Shown here: positions 45,493-54,975 of the stretch, in pieces
Layout: every line of letters begins with the position of its first letter
Numbering within the stretch: position 1 is the first letter of the stretch
Assembly: GCA_027533395.1 (NCBI GenBank)
Contig: JAPZUF010000001.1
Location: 62,001 to 126,000, forward strand
Reading direction: 5' to 3'
Origin: Cyclobacteriaceae bacterium
Lineage (GTDB): Bacteria > Bacteroidota > Bacteroidia > Cytophagales > Cyclobacteriaceae
DNA length: 64,000 nucleotides
Made by a program: the position numbers and the translations under genes
Notes under the pieces: model-generated
Databases searched by the model: none
Told to the model about the DNA's origin: nothing
What the model saw: only the letters and a program-made list of their open reading frames with translations

Positions 45493-45852
45493 TTATTTTT
45501 TAAGGCTGAGAAAAAGAAGCCATAAAGAAAGTGCCCACAGCCAAAGTATGGTTAAATAGAGGAGGCAAACTATCAAGAAATTCAAATTGTACCTAGATAA
45601 ATAATGGAACACAAGAGCGGCAAGCATAAATCCGAATGACCATAGTATACCTACCCAAACTGCTGAATGCCAAAGCCAATCACCAGACCAAGTATTCATC
45701 GTTCCGAAAAAAGGTTTGGTGATAAAAGAAATAGGATAATGCAATAACATGCCCAAAGCTCCCATGCTAAAAAAGCCGAGGAAGCCAGAGATAAAAAAAG
45801 CAACAACCGAAAACTTAGTTACAGAGGAGAATTCTTGCCAGTAAGAATTCAT
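45493..45852 (-). CDS. Small membrane protein of unknown function
   Basis: This 119-aa protein has about four hydrophobic helices (roughly 12-38, 62-82, 90-112 and the end) and a short polar N-terminus. I recognise no family. The ORF is clean and begins with a good ATG at 45852, 15 bp after the E2 gene's stop on the same strand, so it is the last gene after E2. Confidence 0.6.
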   Translation of the reverse strand: MNSYWQEFSSVTKFSVVAFFISGFLGFFSMGALGMLLHYPISFITKPFFGTMNTWSGDWLWHSAVWVGILWSFGFMLAALVFHYLSRYNLNFLIVCLLYLTILWLWALSLWLLFLSLKK

Positions 45853-45867
45853 GTTTGGAGGTTAAAA

Positions 45868-47199
45868 TTAAATGCTTCGGTTAAAATCGAATTTCTCTAA
45901 ATAATCAGCTACGCGTCTAACTACACTTCCACCCAAGGCACCATCTACAACACGGTGATCATAAGAATGAGATAAAAACATTTTATGGCGAATGGCAATG
46001 CTATCTCCATAGGGAGTTTCTACTACTGCGGGTTTCTTTTGCACAGCCCCCAAAGCAATGATACCAACCTGAGGTTGCATAATGATAGGTGTTCCCATTA
46101 CGTTCCCGAATGAACCTACGTTAGAAACGGTGAATGTTCCTCCTGTTAACTCATCTGGTTTCAATTTATTTTCTCTTGCGCGTTTGGCTAAGTCGTTTAC
46201 GATTTTAGCTAAACCGGTGATGTTATATTGATCGGCATTGCGGATAACAGGCACAATTAAATTGCCACTAGGCAAGGCCACAGCCATGCCAATGTTAATA
46301 TCTTTTTTCTTAATGATGCGGTCTCCATCTACCTGAACGTTAATCATCGGAAAATCTTTTATTGCCATGGCAACGGCTTCAATAAAGATAGGCGTGAAAG
46401 TTAAAGCATCACCTTCTCTTTTCTGAAATTCATATTTCCATTTGTTTCTCCAATACACTATGCTGGTAACATCTGCCTCTACAAATGAAGTAACATGTGG
46501 AGATGTGCGTTTGCTATCGACCATGCGTTCGGCAATCATTTTGCGCATGCGATCCATCTCTATGATTTCATCATTTGCGCTGATGCTAGCTTGGACAAGC
46601 GGTGTATGAGCAACAGATGGAGAGGAAGTTTTTGGTGTTGCACTAGTGGTAACAGTAACAGGTTGTGCTAGTGTTTTGCCCAGTTTTTTATTCGCTACAA
46701 ATTCTAAAATATCTTTTTTCGTAACACGTCCTTCTAATCCGCTGCCCGTTATATTTTCTAGTTCGGCAACAGCAATGCCTTCTTCTTTGGCAATGTTTTT
46801 AACCAAAGGAGAATAAAAGCGATTGGTATTTTTAAAATCAGCATTTGTGATCGCATTTGCTACAGCATGTCCATTGCTAACAGGAGCAGCAACTTCTACT
46901 GGCTTTGCCTGAGTGCTAGGAGCAACAACAGCAGTGCCGTTGTTAGCAGCAACTGTAGCATCAGTAGAAATGATAGCGATGGCTTTTCCTACTTTTACAA
47001 CCTCACCTTCTTTGGCTAAAACTTCAACTAAAGTTCCGGCATGGGTAGAAGGAACTTCAGTATCTACCTTATCGGTGGCTACTTCTAAAACGCTTTCATC
47101 TTGTTCTATTTTATCGCCCGGTTTTTTAAGCCAGGTTAAAATAGTTGCTTCCATGATGCTTTCGCCCATTTTGGGCATGATCAGTTCTACATTTGCCAT
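45868..47199 (-). CDS. Dihydrolipoamide acyltransferase (E2) of a 2-oxoacid dehydrogenase complex
   Basis: E2 transfers acyl groups from the lipoyl arm to CoA. The lipoyl domain (about 1-78) has the modified Lys44 in ATDKVDTEV. An Ala/Pro/Thr-rich linker follows, then a peripheral-subunit-binding domain (RFYSPLVKNIAKEEGIAVAEL) and the catalytic domain with His415 and Asp419 in SYDHRVVDG. It could serve a branched-chain, pyruvate or 2-oxoglutarate complex; sequence alone does not decide. No E1 or E3 genes are adjacent. Length is 443 aa. Confidence 0.9.
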   Translation of the reverse strand: MANVELIMPKMGESIMEATILTWLKKPGDKIEQDESVLEVATDKVDTEVPSTHAGTLVEVLAKEGEVVKVGKAIAIISTDATVAANNGTAVVAPSTQAKPVEVAAPVSNGHAVANAITNADFKNTNRFYSPLVKNIAKEEGIAVAELENITGSGLEGRVTKKDILEFVANKKLGKTLAQPVTVTTSATPKTSSPSVAHTPLVQASISANDEIIEMDRMRKMIAERMVDSKRTSPHVTSFVEADVTSIVYWRNKWKYEFQKREGDALTFTPIFIEAVAMAIKDFPMINVQVDGDRIIKKKDINIGMAVALPSGNLIVPVIRNADQYNITGLAKIVNDLAKRARENKLKPDELTGGTFTVSNVGSFGNVMGTPIIMQPQVGIIALGAVQKKPAVVETPYGDSIAIRHKMFLSHSYDHRVVDGALGGSVVRRVADYLEKFDFNRSI

Positions 47200-47300
47200 C
47201 GGTTCAAACGATTGAATTGGGCAGGCAAGTTAATAGTTTTTGTTTTGGTTTGCACTTTTTGGCAATGGCCTTTGGCAAATTAAAACACAGTAAAATTTAG

Positions 47301-47381
47301 TATGCCTAAACGTATCAATGCCCAAAAAGAATTGGGTTTTTGTTTCGACTTACTTCCTTTCTTTTATGCCTAAACGTATCA
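47301..47381. repeat. 17-bp direct repeat at the 3' end of cinA
   Basis: TATGCCTAAACGTATCA occurs at 47301-47317 and again at 47365-47381, the second copy lying inside the last codons of cinA. The spacing is 64 bp. It looks like a partial duplication of the cinA end. Confidence 0.6.
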
Positions 47382-48603
47382 GGTTTAAAACAGCCATAGA
47401 GGCCAATTGGATGTTCAAGTGTCTTTCTGTGCTGAGTTGTAATTTTTTAGTAATTACTCTTTGTTCATCAGCATAAGCAATCCACACGGTGCCAACCGGT
47501 TTTTCGGGCGTTGCGCCTCCGGGTCCGGCAATGCCACTGGTCGCGACTCCAATGGTAGTGCTAAAACGCTGTCTAACGTTAGTGGCCATTTCTACAATGG
47601 TTTGCTCACTTACGGCACCAAACGCTTCCAAAGTTTCAGGCTTGATGCCAAGTTGTGCCATTTTAATTTCGTACGAATAAGGAATGATACTTCCTTGAAA
47701 ATAAGAAGATGAGCCTGGCACGGAAGTAATCATTCGTGATACATTTCCGCCTGTGCAGCTTTCGGCTATGGATAAGGTTAAGTTTTTTTCTAATAGTAAT
47801 TTTCCAATAGCTACTTCGATAGGATCTTCGCCATAGCCATAGATGTAAGAACCAATCCGATCTATCAATAATTGAGTTTGATGGTGGGCTTCTTCTTTTA
47901 GTTTTTCCAGCGACTCGCCATAGCAGGTTAACCGCAATTTAACTTCGCCTAAACTAGGCAGATACGCTAACTTGATATGCGCAGGTAGTGCTTTTTCCCA
48001 ATTAGCAATTTTTTCTGCCAGAAAAGATTCTCCTTGGCCAATGGTTCGAATGACCTGATGATAAATAACAGGTAATTCAAATTTATTTTTTAATCTAGGC
48101 AATACGTGGTCGCGCATCATGCGTTTCATTTCATGCGGCACGCCCGGCATCGACATAAAAATTTTATTGCCTCTATCGAACCACATACCGGGAGCTGTGC
48201 CCACAGGGTTGGTAATTTTTTCACAGGCAGCTGGCAATGCAGCTTGTTGTCGGTTTAGTTCTGTTAATTCTCTACCTCTTGATTTAAAAAAGGCCGTTAC
48301 TTCTTGTAACGCTTCTTCGTTCATCTCTAAAGGAGAATTGAAGTATTGACTCAGGCAGGGCTTGGTTAAATCATCGCTGGTAGGGCCTAAACCTCCGGTT
48401 ATCAAAATTACATCTGCCCGTTTTTCAGCTTCAGCAAAAGCATTCAAGATTTCTTCCTCCTGATCGCCAACACTTGTTTTGCGAATTACTTTTATACCTA
48501 TATCTGAAAGTTGTTGGCTCATCCATTGAGAATTAGTATCGGTTATTTGTCCGAATAAAATTTCATCTCCAATGGTTAATAATTCTGCGTAAATAGATTT
48601 CAT
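47350..48603 (-). CDS. cinA: CinA: nicotinamide-nucleotide amidohydrolase and MoeA-like domain protein
   Basis: The N-terminal COG1058 domain (about 1-170) resembles molybdopterin-binding proteins (LTIGDEILFGQITDTNSQWM, ITGGLGPTSDDLTK). The C-terminal CinA domain (about 260-410) has SIAESCTGGNVSRMI and ATSGIAGPGGATPEKPVGTV and hydrolyses NMN to nicotinate mononucleotide, a pyridine salvage step. At 417 aa it is full length. It is followed 150 bp on by the E2 gene, reading the same way. Confidence 0.94.
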   Translation of the reverse strand: MKSIYAELLTIGDEILFGQITDTNSQWMSQQLSDIGIKVIRKTSVGDQEEEILNAFAEAEKRADVILITGGLGPTSDDLTKPCLSQYFNSPLEMNEEALQEVTAFFKSRGRELTELNRQQAALPAACEKITNPVGTAPGMWFDRGNKIFMSMPGVPHEMKRMMRDHVLPRLKNKFELPVIYHQVIRTIGQGESFLAEKIANWEKALPAHIKLAYLPSLGEVKLRLTCYGESLEKLKEEAHHQTQLLIDRIGSYIYGYGEDPIEVAIGKLLLEKNLTLSIAESCTGGNVSRMITSVPGSSSYFQGSIIPYSYEIKMAQLGIKPETLEAFGAVSEQTIVEMATNVRQRFSTTIGVATSGIAGPGGATPEKPVGTVWIAYADEQRVITKKLQLSTERHLNIQLASMAVLNLIRLGIKERK

Positions 48604-49027
48604 TACAAGTTTTCTTTATCTAAAACAACTGTTGTTTGTTTCAACTTGTAAATTGACAAGTAATCACTGATAAAAGCAAGAGAAATTAGCGACCTTATGT
48701 ATGCTAGAAAGGGTTTAAGTGAGCACAATCATTTCTCTTTAATTGATAAGGTTCCAGAATAAGAATAATGTCTTCAATTAGTAATGTTAGCATAAAGGCT
48801 ACAATTCAAGTATTTATTTATGCCTTTCATTTAACTTTTTTTATGGTTAGGTGTTAACAATTGAATTTACTTTATATCTTTTATCAGTATTCTATTTGAT
48901 TAGTGCACGCCTAGGTATTCTTTAGTAAGTGCTTTTATACAGGCACGTAATTGGGAGGAAGACTAGGGTAATAAAGGGTTTGGTAAATATGAATTTAAAC
49001 GTATCAGAAATTATAAATAAAGTGAAC
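48604..49027. other. Intergenic region upstream of cinA and of the T9SS-secreted protein
   Basis: These about 420 bp lie between two divergent genes, so both promoters should be here. Apart from the palindromes at 48623-48661 and AT-rich runs I see no gene, RNA or riboswitch. The T9SS gene's reading frame can be extended upstream to 48929, but that part does not look like protein. Confidence 0.55.
48623..48661. promoter_or_regulatory. Two close palindromes upstream of cinA
   Basis: AAACAAC-T-GTTGTTT (48623-48637) is a perfect 7-1-7 inverted repeat, and ACTTGT-N6-ACAAGT (48644-48661) is a second one, both within 60 bp of the cinA ATG. They could be operators of an unknown dimeric regulator, but no cognate is adjacent. 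Confidence 0.4.
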
Positions 49028-50941
49028 ATGATTTTGAAGAATAGATTGAATTGGGTTTTAAAGTGCTGTTTACTTACCTTATTTCTTTCAAATACTACTG
49101 CATGGGGTCAATTTTTGAAAACTAGTTCACTCGCAGATAATCAGGAAAGTAACCTACTGAACAAAGCCAAAAAATCAGAAGTAAGAACTACAGCTTGTTC
49201 AGGATTTTTTGAAGCAACAGACCCAGCTCAATCTTTTCTTGTTTCATTCAAGCATATAGGTCGTGTGAATAAGTTTTCAGATGAAATCAATCAAATAAAA
49301 GTTGAAAAAACCAGGAAGAAGAAAGCTTCAACTTTACCACAATATGATCTTAAAAGCAGAACCGCTAATACACCCAAAGTTGGTAAAAACTTTGAGGGAA
49401 ATATTTTTAACGGAGGAGCCCCGCCTGACAATACAATTGCTATCTCTGAGAATGGTATCATTGTATCAGCAGTAAATGCAAATGTTGCCTATTACAACAC
49501 AAATGGATCTTTACTTTGGTATGGTTCTTTTTGGGATATTTTTAAAGACCCATCTTTAACAGAGATAATTTACGACCCGATTGTGATGTACGATGCACAA
49601 GAAGATAAATTCATCTTTATCGCTATTCATGGATTTACTTCAGAAAAATCAAAAGTTCTTATTGCTTTTTCTAAAACCAATAATCCAGTTGAAGGTTGGT
49701 ACACATATAGTTTATCTGGAAATCCCTTTAATAATGCTTGTTGGTTAGACTTTCCGAAGTTGGGTATTTCTAACAATGAGGTTTTTATAACAGGAAATCT
49801 GTTCAACGATTTTACAGGCTTTAATGAAGCAGTTATTTATCAAATCACAAAGAACGATGGCTTCGCTGGTCTACCATTAGAATGGATCATTTGGTCAGAT
49901 ATACCGGATATTATAAGCACAATAATTCCTGCATCTTATGGCCAGGATGGAAATTATGGTCCGGGTTTATTTTTTGTTTGTCAATCTCCAGGAAGTGGTA
50001 ATGCTGTTAACCTGATTGAGATAACCAATGATCTTTCCAACAACCCGCAATTATTGGAAAAAGAAATTTTTAAAGGAGAATACGGACCTTCAGGATTTGC
50101 TCAGCAATTAGGTACAGATGTTGAGTTGATTACAGGTGACTGCCGTATTCTCAATGCCTTTTATCTCAATGGTATTATACACTATGTATTTCAATCAGAG
50201 TTTGGGAGTAGCAATTTAACAGCAGTGAATTACAACAGATTAAATGTTGCCACGCTCTCTAACACAAGTTATCTTTTTAGCAAACCAAACACAGATTGTG
50301 CCTTTCCATCTGTTGCCTCCTATGCGATTGAACCAACAGATAAAACAGTTGCGATATGTTACTTAAATAGTAATGCCACAATTTATCCTGAAACAAGAGT
50401 AGTTGTTTGTAATGATGCCGGAGCTTGGTCTAATGATGTGGTGGTAAAAAGGGGTAATAACTTCGTTGATGCCTTTGCATTCGAGGGTTTTGTAAGGTGG
50501 GGTGATTACAGCGGCATAACCTATAAGAAGAATTTAACTACACCAGAAGTATGGCTAAGCGGTTGTTATGGTTCAACACAAACTTTGTTTTCAACCAATT
50601 ATAAATGCTTCGAAACATGGATAGCACAAATTACAGATAGTGATATTACAACAAGCGTAGAAGAAACTCAATACAATAACTTGAATGGAATAAAAGTTTA
50701 TCCTAATCCTATTACTGATATTTTTAAAATTGAGTTTAATGTTCAAGATTTTACAAATGTATCAATCAATATTTATGATGTATCTGGAAAATCTGTTGTG
50801 GTTTTATTCAATGGAAATTTGAAAAAAGGGTTGAATCTTTTCAGTTTCAATAAGTCAGCATTAGAAAAAGGAATCTATATGCTAAGCGTACAAGATTCAT
50901 CAGGAAAAAAACTACAAACCGCGAGAATATTGGTAGAATAA
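49028..50941 (+). CDS. Secreted protein with C-terminal T9SS type A sorting domain
   Basis: The product is about 637 aa with a signal peptide (about 1-28, TTAWGQ). The long middle region has FEGNIFNGGAPPDNTIAISENG, repeated beta segments and no recognised enzyme motif; it is probably a beta-propeller or adhesin-like domain. The C-terminus is a sorting domain with KVYPNPITDIFKIEF, YDVSGK and GIYMLSV. The ATG at 49028 gives the compact signal peptide; Met at 48989 is an alternative. It is divergent from cinA. Confidence 0.8.
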   Translation: MILKNRLNWVLKCCLLTLFLSNTTAWGQFLKTSSLADNQESNLLNKAKKSEVRTTACSGFFEATDPAQSFLVSFKHIGRVNKFSDEINQIKVEKTRKKKASTLPQYDLKSRTANTPKVGKNFEGNIFNGGAPPDNTIAISENGIIVSAVNANVAYYNTNGSLLWYGSFWDIFKDPSLTEIIYDPIVMYDAQEDKFIFIAIHGFTSEKSKVLIAFSKTNNPVEGWYTYSLSGNPFNNACWLDFPKLGISNNEVFITGNLFNDFTGFNEAVIYQITKNDGFAGLPLEWIIWSDIPDIISTIIPASYGQDGNYGPGLFFVCQSPGSGNAVNLIEITNDLSNNPQLLEKEIFKGEYGPSGFAQQLGTDVELITGDCRILNAFYLNGIIHYVFQSEFGSSNLTAVNYNRLNVATLSNTSYLFSKPNTDCAFPSVASYAIEPTDKTVAICYLNSNATIYPETRVVVCNDAGAWSNDVVVKRGNNFVDAFAFEGFVRWGDYSGITYKKNLTTPEVWLSGCYGSTQTLFSTNYKCFETWIAQITDSDITTSVEETQYNNLNGIKVYPNPITDIFKIEFNVQDFTNVSINIYDVSGKSVVVLFNGNLKKGLNLFSFNKSALEKGIYMLSVQDSSGKKLQTARILVE

Positions 50942-51130
50942 TATTGTTAATTATCTTAAATAGCATCAACTAAATTTCTTTCAAAAGTTATTGCTTTTGC
51001 TTCATCAACTGAAATTTTCGTAAAATTTAAGAATCCCTATTAATTGGATAAATCTCTTCTTTAAGTAAGCTATTCAGTGCTTTAATTTTACAAACATACT
51101 TTTTACCTTACTGATTCATTGGTTGTCAAT

Positions 51131-52402
51131 ATGAAAAACCTTGCATTAGAAAGACAAAAAGAAATTTATTTGAATGGCTTTGAAGGAAAAATGCCAGTTA
51201 TTCCTTTCACTTCCGATGGCTTGGAGGAAGCTGCAAAAGGAGTATTAAGCAAAAAAGCATTTGCCTATATAGCTGGAGGAGCCGGAGAAGAAAAGACAGT
51301 AAAACAAAATCGAACGGATTTTGATAAATGGCAAATTGTTCCGCAGATGTTGAAAAATGTAAGTGAACGTGATTCGAGTCTAATGTTACTCAATAAAAAA
51401 TTACCAAGTCCTTTTTTACTAGCTCCGGTTGGCGTGTTATCCTTAGCACACCGTGATGCAGATGTAGCAGTTGCTAAGGCTGCAGCATCAGAAAACATTC
51501 CATACATTTTTTCTAATCAAGCTTCCGTTCCCATGGAAGTTTGTGCGCAAGCGATGAACAACCAAACAAAATGGTTTCAATTGTATTGGAGCAAATCACG
51601 GGATTTGGTTGTATCTTTTTTGCAACGTGCAGAAAAATGTGGATGCGAAGCCTTAGTCGTTACCTTGGATACAACCATGTTAGGTTGGCGACCAAGAGAT
51701 TTGCAATTGGCTTATCTTCCTTTTTTAGAAGGAAAAGGAATTGCTCAATATACATCAGATCCTGTTTTTACAGATATGTTAAAAACTTACCAACCGCAGC
51801 AAGCAAAAAGAACCATCAATATTCAAACGCTTCACGGTTTAATTTCCATGGTGAATCATTATCCCGGAAATGGTTTTTTCAAAAAATTAAAATCAGGTTT
51901 ACCGATTAAAGCGGTTCAACTGTTTACAGAAATGTACACAAACCCATATACTACCTGGGATGACTTGCAATTTCTGCGCGAGCATACACGCTTGCCTATT
52001 TTTTTGAAAGGCATTTTACATGCACAAGACGCGCAACGAGCGCTCGATTATGGTATAGATGGCATCATCGTTTCTAATCATGGCGGGCGTCAAGTTGATG
52101 GAGCCATTGCTACACTAGATGCTCTGCCACATATTGCTAAAGTGGTGAATAAACAAATTCCTATTTTGTTAGATAGTGGAGTTCGCTCAGGTGCAGATGT
52201 TTTTAAAGCAATTGCATTAGGTGCAGACGCAGTTTGTTTTGGTAGACCTTATGTGTATGCTTTAGCTATCCAAGGCGAAAATGGCGTAAAACAATGGATA
52301 AAAAATATAAAAGCAGAATTTGAATTAACTATGGCTTTATCAGGATGTTCGCAACCTTCAGAAATTAACATCGATTGTCTGCAAACGGTTGTAACACAAT
52401 AA
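51131..52402 (+). CDS. FMN-dependent alpha-hydroxy-acid oxidase/dehydrogenase
   Basis: This is a TIM-barrel flavoprotein of the lactate oxidase / lactate 2-monooxygenase / glycolate oxidase group. The active-site motif SNHGGRQVDGA lies near residue 315 with the catalytic His and Arg, and FAYIAGGAGEE begins the domain. Substrate preference cannot be decided. I prefer the ATG at 51131 to the GTG-like start at 51119. It precedes the DUF4197 and PaaN genes with short gaps and is probably the head of that run. Confidence 0.86.
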   Translation: MKNLALERQKEIYLNGFEGKMPVIPFTSDGLEEAAKGVLSKKAFAYIAGGAGEEKTVKQNRTDFDKWQIVPQMLKNVSERDSSLMLLNKKLPSPFLLAPVGVLSLAHRDADVAVAKAAASENIPYIFSNQASVPMEVCAQAMNNQTKWFQLYWSKSRDLVVSFLQRAEKCGCEALVVTLDTTMLGWRPRDLQLAYLPFLEGKGIAQYTSDPVFTDMLKTYQPQQAKRTINIQTLHGLISMVNHYPGNGFFKKLKSGLPIKAVQLFTEMYTNPYTTWDDLQFLREHTRLPIFLKGILHAQDAQRALDYGIDGIIVSNHGGRQVDGAIATLDALPHIAKVVNKQIPILLDSGVRSGADVFKAIALGADAVCFGRPYVYALAIQGENGVKQWIKNIKAEFELTMALSGCSQPSEINIDCLQTVVTQ

Positions 52403-52438
52403 AAAATACTTTCTAACTTAGCATCCTGATTTTTTAGT

Positions 52439-53167
52439 ATGATGAAATCCATAATTAGTTTTTCAGTTTTATCGATTTTACTGTTGGCTTGTACAACAGC
52501 GCAAATCAATCAAACTTTAAATGAAGTAAACAAAGTAATGGCTACTGATATACCTCTAACAACTGCCGAAGTTGGTGAAGGTTTAAAAGAAGCACTCGTG
52601 AATGGCATCAGCAAAGGTTCTGATCGTGTTTCGCAACTCGATGGTTACTTTAAAAATCCTGAAATTAAAATTCCTTTTCCACCGGAAGCAAAAAAAGTAG
52701 AAGATAAGCTCAGGCAAATCGGAATGGATAAACAAGTAGATGAGTTTATCGTCACGTTAAACCGTGGTGCTGAAAACGCAGCGAAAGAAGCAAAACCCAT
52801 TTTTATTTCTGCTATTAAACAAATGACAATTGAAGATGCCTGGGGTATTTTAAAAGGAAATGAAAATGCAGCCACCAATTATTTACAACGCACAACTTCT
52901 GCAGCCTTAAAAGAAAAATTTAAACCTGTTATACAAGCATCGTTAGATAAAGTGAATGCTACAAAGTATTACAGCGATTTGGTAAACACGTACAATAAAA
53001 TTCCGTTTGTGGAAAAAGTAAATCCTGACTTAAATGAGTATGCAACCAATCTTGCTATGCGAGGTTTATTCTTGCAAATTGAAAAAGAAGAAAAAAATAT
53101 TCGCAAAGATCCGCTAGCAAGAACCAGCGATTTGTTAAAAAGAGTTTTTGGGACACAACAGAAATAG
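52439..53167 (+). CDS. DUF4197-type lipoprotein
   Basis: This 242-aa protein starts with a lipobox (ILLLAC, about Cys18), then helical repeats typical of DUF4197: TTAEVGEGLKEALVNGI, DKQVDEFIVTLNRGAENAAKEA and AWGILKGNENAATNYL. The function is unknown. The gene lies 36 bp after the FMN enzyme gene and 6 bp before paaN. Confidence 0.85.
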   Translation: MMKSIISFSVLSILLLACTTAQINQTLNEVNKVMATDIPLTTAEVGEGLKEALVNGISKGSDRVSQLDGYFKNPEIKIPFPPEAKKVEDKLRQIGMDKQVDEFIVTLNRGAENAAKEAKPIFISAIKQMTIEDAWGILKGNENAATNYLQRTTSAALKEKFKPVIQASLDKVNATKYYSDLVNTYNKIPFVEKVNPDLNEYATNLAMRGLFLQIEKEEKNIRKDPLARTSDLLKRVFGTQQK

Positions 53168-53173
53168 TGAACT

Positions 53174-54838
53174 ATGAATTTATACGAAAAACACAAACCT
53201 TCCATTTCTAAAGCAATTGATGCTTTACATACGCGTACTTTTTATGCAGCTTTCCCCGAACATCCTGCTCCAGCTATCTATGGAGAAACTGCAGATGCCG
53301 ATGGACAAGCAGCTTTTAAAAATCAAGTAGGAAAAAAGTTTGATCAACTTTTGCAAACTGGTGAACAAAGCTGGGGGGGTCAGGAAGAATCTCCGTATAT
53401 GCAAACGTTACTCAATATTCAGTATCCACTTTTTAAAGCGGAAACTTTAGTAGCAAATGCGAGTAAAGCTTTTCATACCTGGCGCAAAGTAGATGTTGAA
53501 ACCCGCGCTGGTATTTTGGCAGAATCACTCGAACGCATGAAGAAAAGATTTTTTGAAATAGCTTACGCAACCATGCACACAACAGGACAAGGTTACATGA
53601 TGGCATTTCAAGCTTCGGGTCCGCATGCTGCAGATCGTGCACTAGAAGCTATTGCATCCGGAGTAGAGGAGTTAAATCGATTTCCTAAAAAAGCTTTGTG
53701 GGATAAACCTATGGGTAAATTCAACATTCAATTGAATAAAGAGTGGAGAGCAGTACCTAAAGGAGTGGCAGTAGTTATTGGTTGCTCAACTTTTCCAACT
53801 TGGAACACAGTGCCCGGCATGTATGCCAGTTTAATAACCGGTAATCCTGTTATTGTGAAACCACATCCCGGAGCAATCTTACCAATTGCCATCGTAGTGA
53901 CTGAATTGCAAAAAGTATTACAAGAAAATGGATTAGATGTTAACATCTGCCAGTTGGGTGTAGACACGTTCGACTATATGATTACTAAAGAATTAGCCGA
54001 ACACAAAGATGTGAAAATCATCGACTTCACCGGTAATTCTGTTTTTGGTTCGTATTTAGAAAATCTAAAAGGCAAAGAAGTATTTACAGAGAAAACAGGT
54101 GTTAACTCAGTTATTCTTGATTCAGTTGCTGATGCCGATAAAGTAGCCGCTAACCTGGCTTTTGCCTTGTCGTTATACAGCGGACAAATGTGTACTGCAC
54201 CACAAAACTTTTATATTCCTGAAAACGGCATTGATACACCCAATGGAAAGTTAAGTGTAGAAGAATTCGGACAAAAGTTAGTGGATAACATCAACAGCTT
54301 GGCAGATAATCCGAAAGCTGGTCCTTTTGTTTTAGGCGCTGTACAAAATAAAAAGACGAGCGAACGCGTAAGCAAAGCAGATGCATTGGGTGGAAAAGTA
54401 GTGTTAGCCTCTCGTAGTATTGAAAACCCGATGTTTAAAAATGCCAGAACAGCCACACCTGCTGTACTGCAAGTTGAAGCAGATAAAAAAGAAGTGTACA
54501 GCCAGGAATTATTCGGCCCAATTGCGCTATTAATTAAAACAAAGAATACAGAACAATCAGTTGCTTTAGCTAAAGAAATGGCCATTAATCATGGAGCTAT
54601 TTCCTGCGGAGCCTATACTACAAACGTGAATACGAAAGAATTGATTGCAGATGAAATGGCCTTGGCTGCCACCCCTGTATCCTTTAACTTAACAGGAGGT
54701 ATTTATATGAATCAGAACGCAGCCTTTTCCGATTACCATGTAACTGGAGGAAACCCGGCAGGTAATGCATCCTTTACCAATCCTGAATTTATCAATCGAA
54801 GATTTACGTGGGTTGGCCATCGCGAACCGATTGCATAA
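53174..54838 (+). CDS. paaN: PaaN-type aldehyde dehydrogenase
   Basis: This 554-aa protein resembles PaaN, an aldehyde-dehydrogenase-like enzyme linked to phenylacetate ring cleavage. The whole protein is an ALDH domain with NAD-contacting segments (VIGCSTFPTWNTVPGM), VKPHPGAILP and the catalytic Cys in SGQMCTAPQN (about 339). There is no hydratase domain. No other paa genes are in the window, so its role here is inferred from family only. A terminator follows at 54864-54890. Confidence 0.85.
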   Translation: MNLYEKHKPSISKAIDALHTRTFYAAFPEHPAPAIYGETADADGQAAFKNQVGKKFDQLLQTGEQSWGGQEESPYMQTLLNIQYPLFKAETLVANASKAFHTWRKVDVETRAGILAESLERMKKRFFEIAYATMHTTGQGYMMAFQASGPHAADRALEAIASGVEELNRFPKKALWDKPMGKFNIQLNKEWRAVPKGVAVVIGCSTFPTWNTVPGMYASLITGNPVIVKPHPGAILPIAIVVTELQKVLQENGLDVNICQLGVDTFDYMITKELAEHKDVKIIDFTGNSVFGSYLENLKGKEVFTEKTGVNSVILDSVADADKVAANLAFALSLYSGQMCTAPQNFYIPENGIDTPNGKLSVEEFGQKLVDNINSLADNPKAGPFVLGAVQNKKTSERVSKADALGGKVVLASRSIENPMFKNARTATPAVLQVEADKKEVYSQELFGPIALLIKTKNTEQSVALAKEMAINHGAISCGAYTTNVNTKELIADEMALAATPVSFNLTGGIYMNQNAAFSDYHVTGGNPAGNASFTNPEFINRRFTWVGHREPIA

Positions 54839-54863
54839 CAAATCTTTTCTATAAAATAGAAGG

Positions 54864-54890
54864 AAAGCATCCCGAGAGGGATGCTTTTTT
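54864..54890 (+). terminator. Terminator after paaN
   Basis: AAAGCATCCC pairs with GGGATGCTTT around a GAGA loop, followed by T residues. The sequence is close to that of the peroxiredoxin terminator at 39460. Confidence 0.88.
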
Positions 54891-54926
54891 ATTGAGCAAA
54901 AAGTTTTTCATTATTTTTATTAATAA

Positions 54927-54973
54927 TGGAACTATCATTCCAGAAATATTGTCTTATTGGAATAAACATTCCA
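54927..54973. promoter_or_regulatory. Tandem operators TGGAA-N6-TTCCA for the downstream TetR/SDR module
   Basis: Two palindromes occur before the SDR gene: TGGAA-N6-TTCCA at 54927-54942 and the better TTGGAAT-AAAC-ATTCCAA at 54957-54974. Their centres are 31 bp apart, about three helical turns, and the second ends just before the ATG. The TetR gene of the same run (55745) is the natural candidate to bind them. Confidence 0.6.
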
Positions 54974-54975
54974 AA

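Noticed and set aside
54808-54975. Longer N-terminus of the first SDR
   Set aside because: It crosses the paaN terminator and the operator pair, and the extra residues are not SDR-like.
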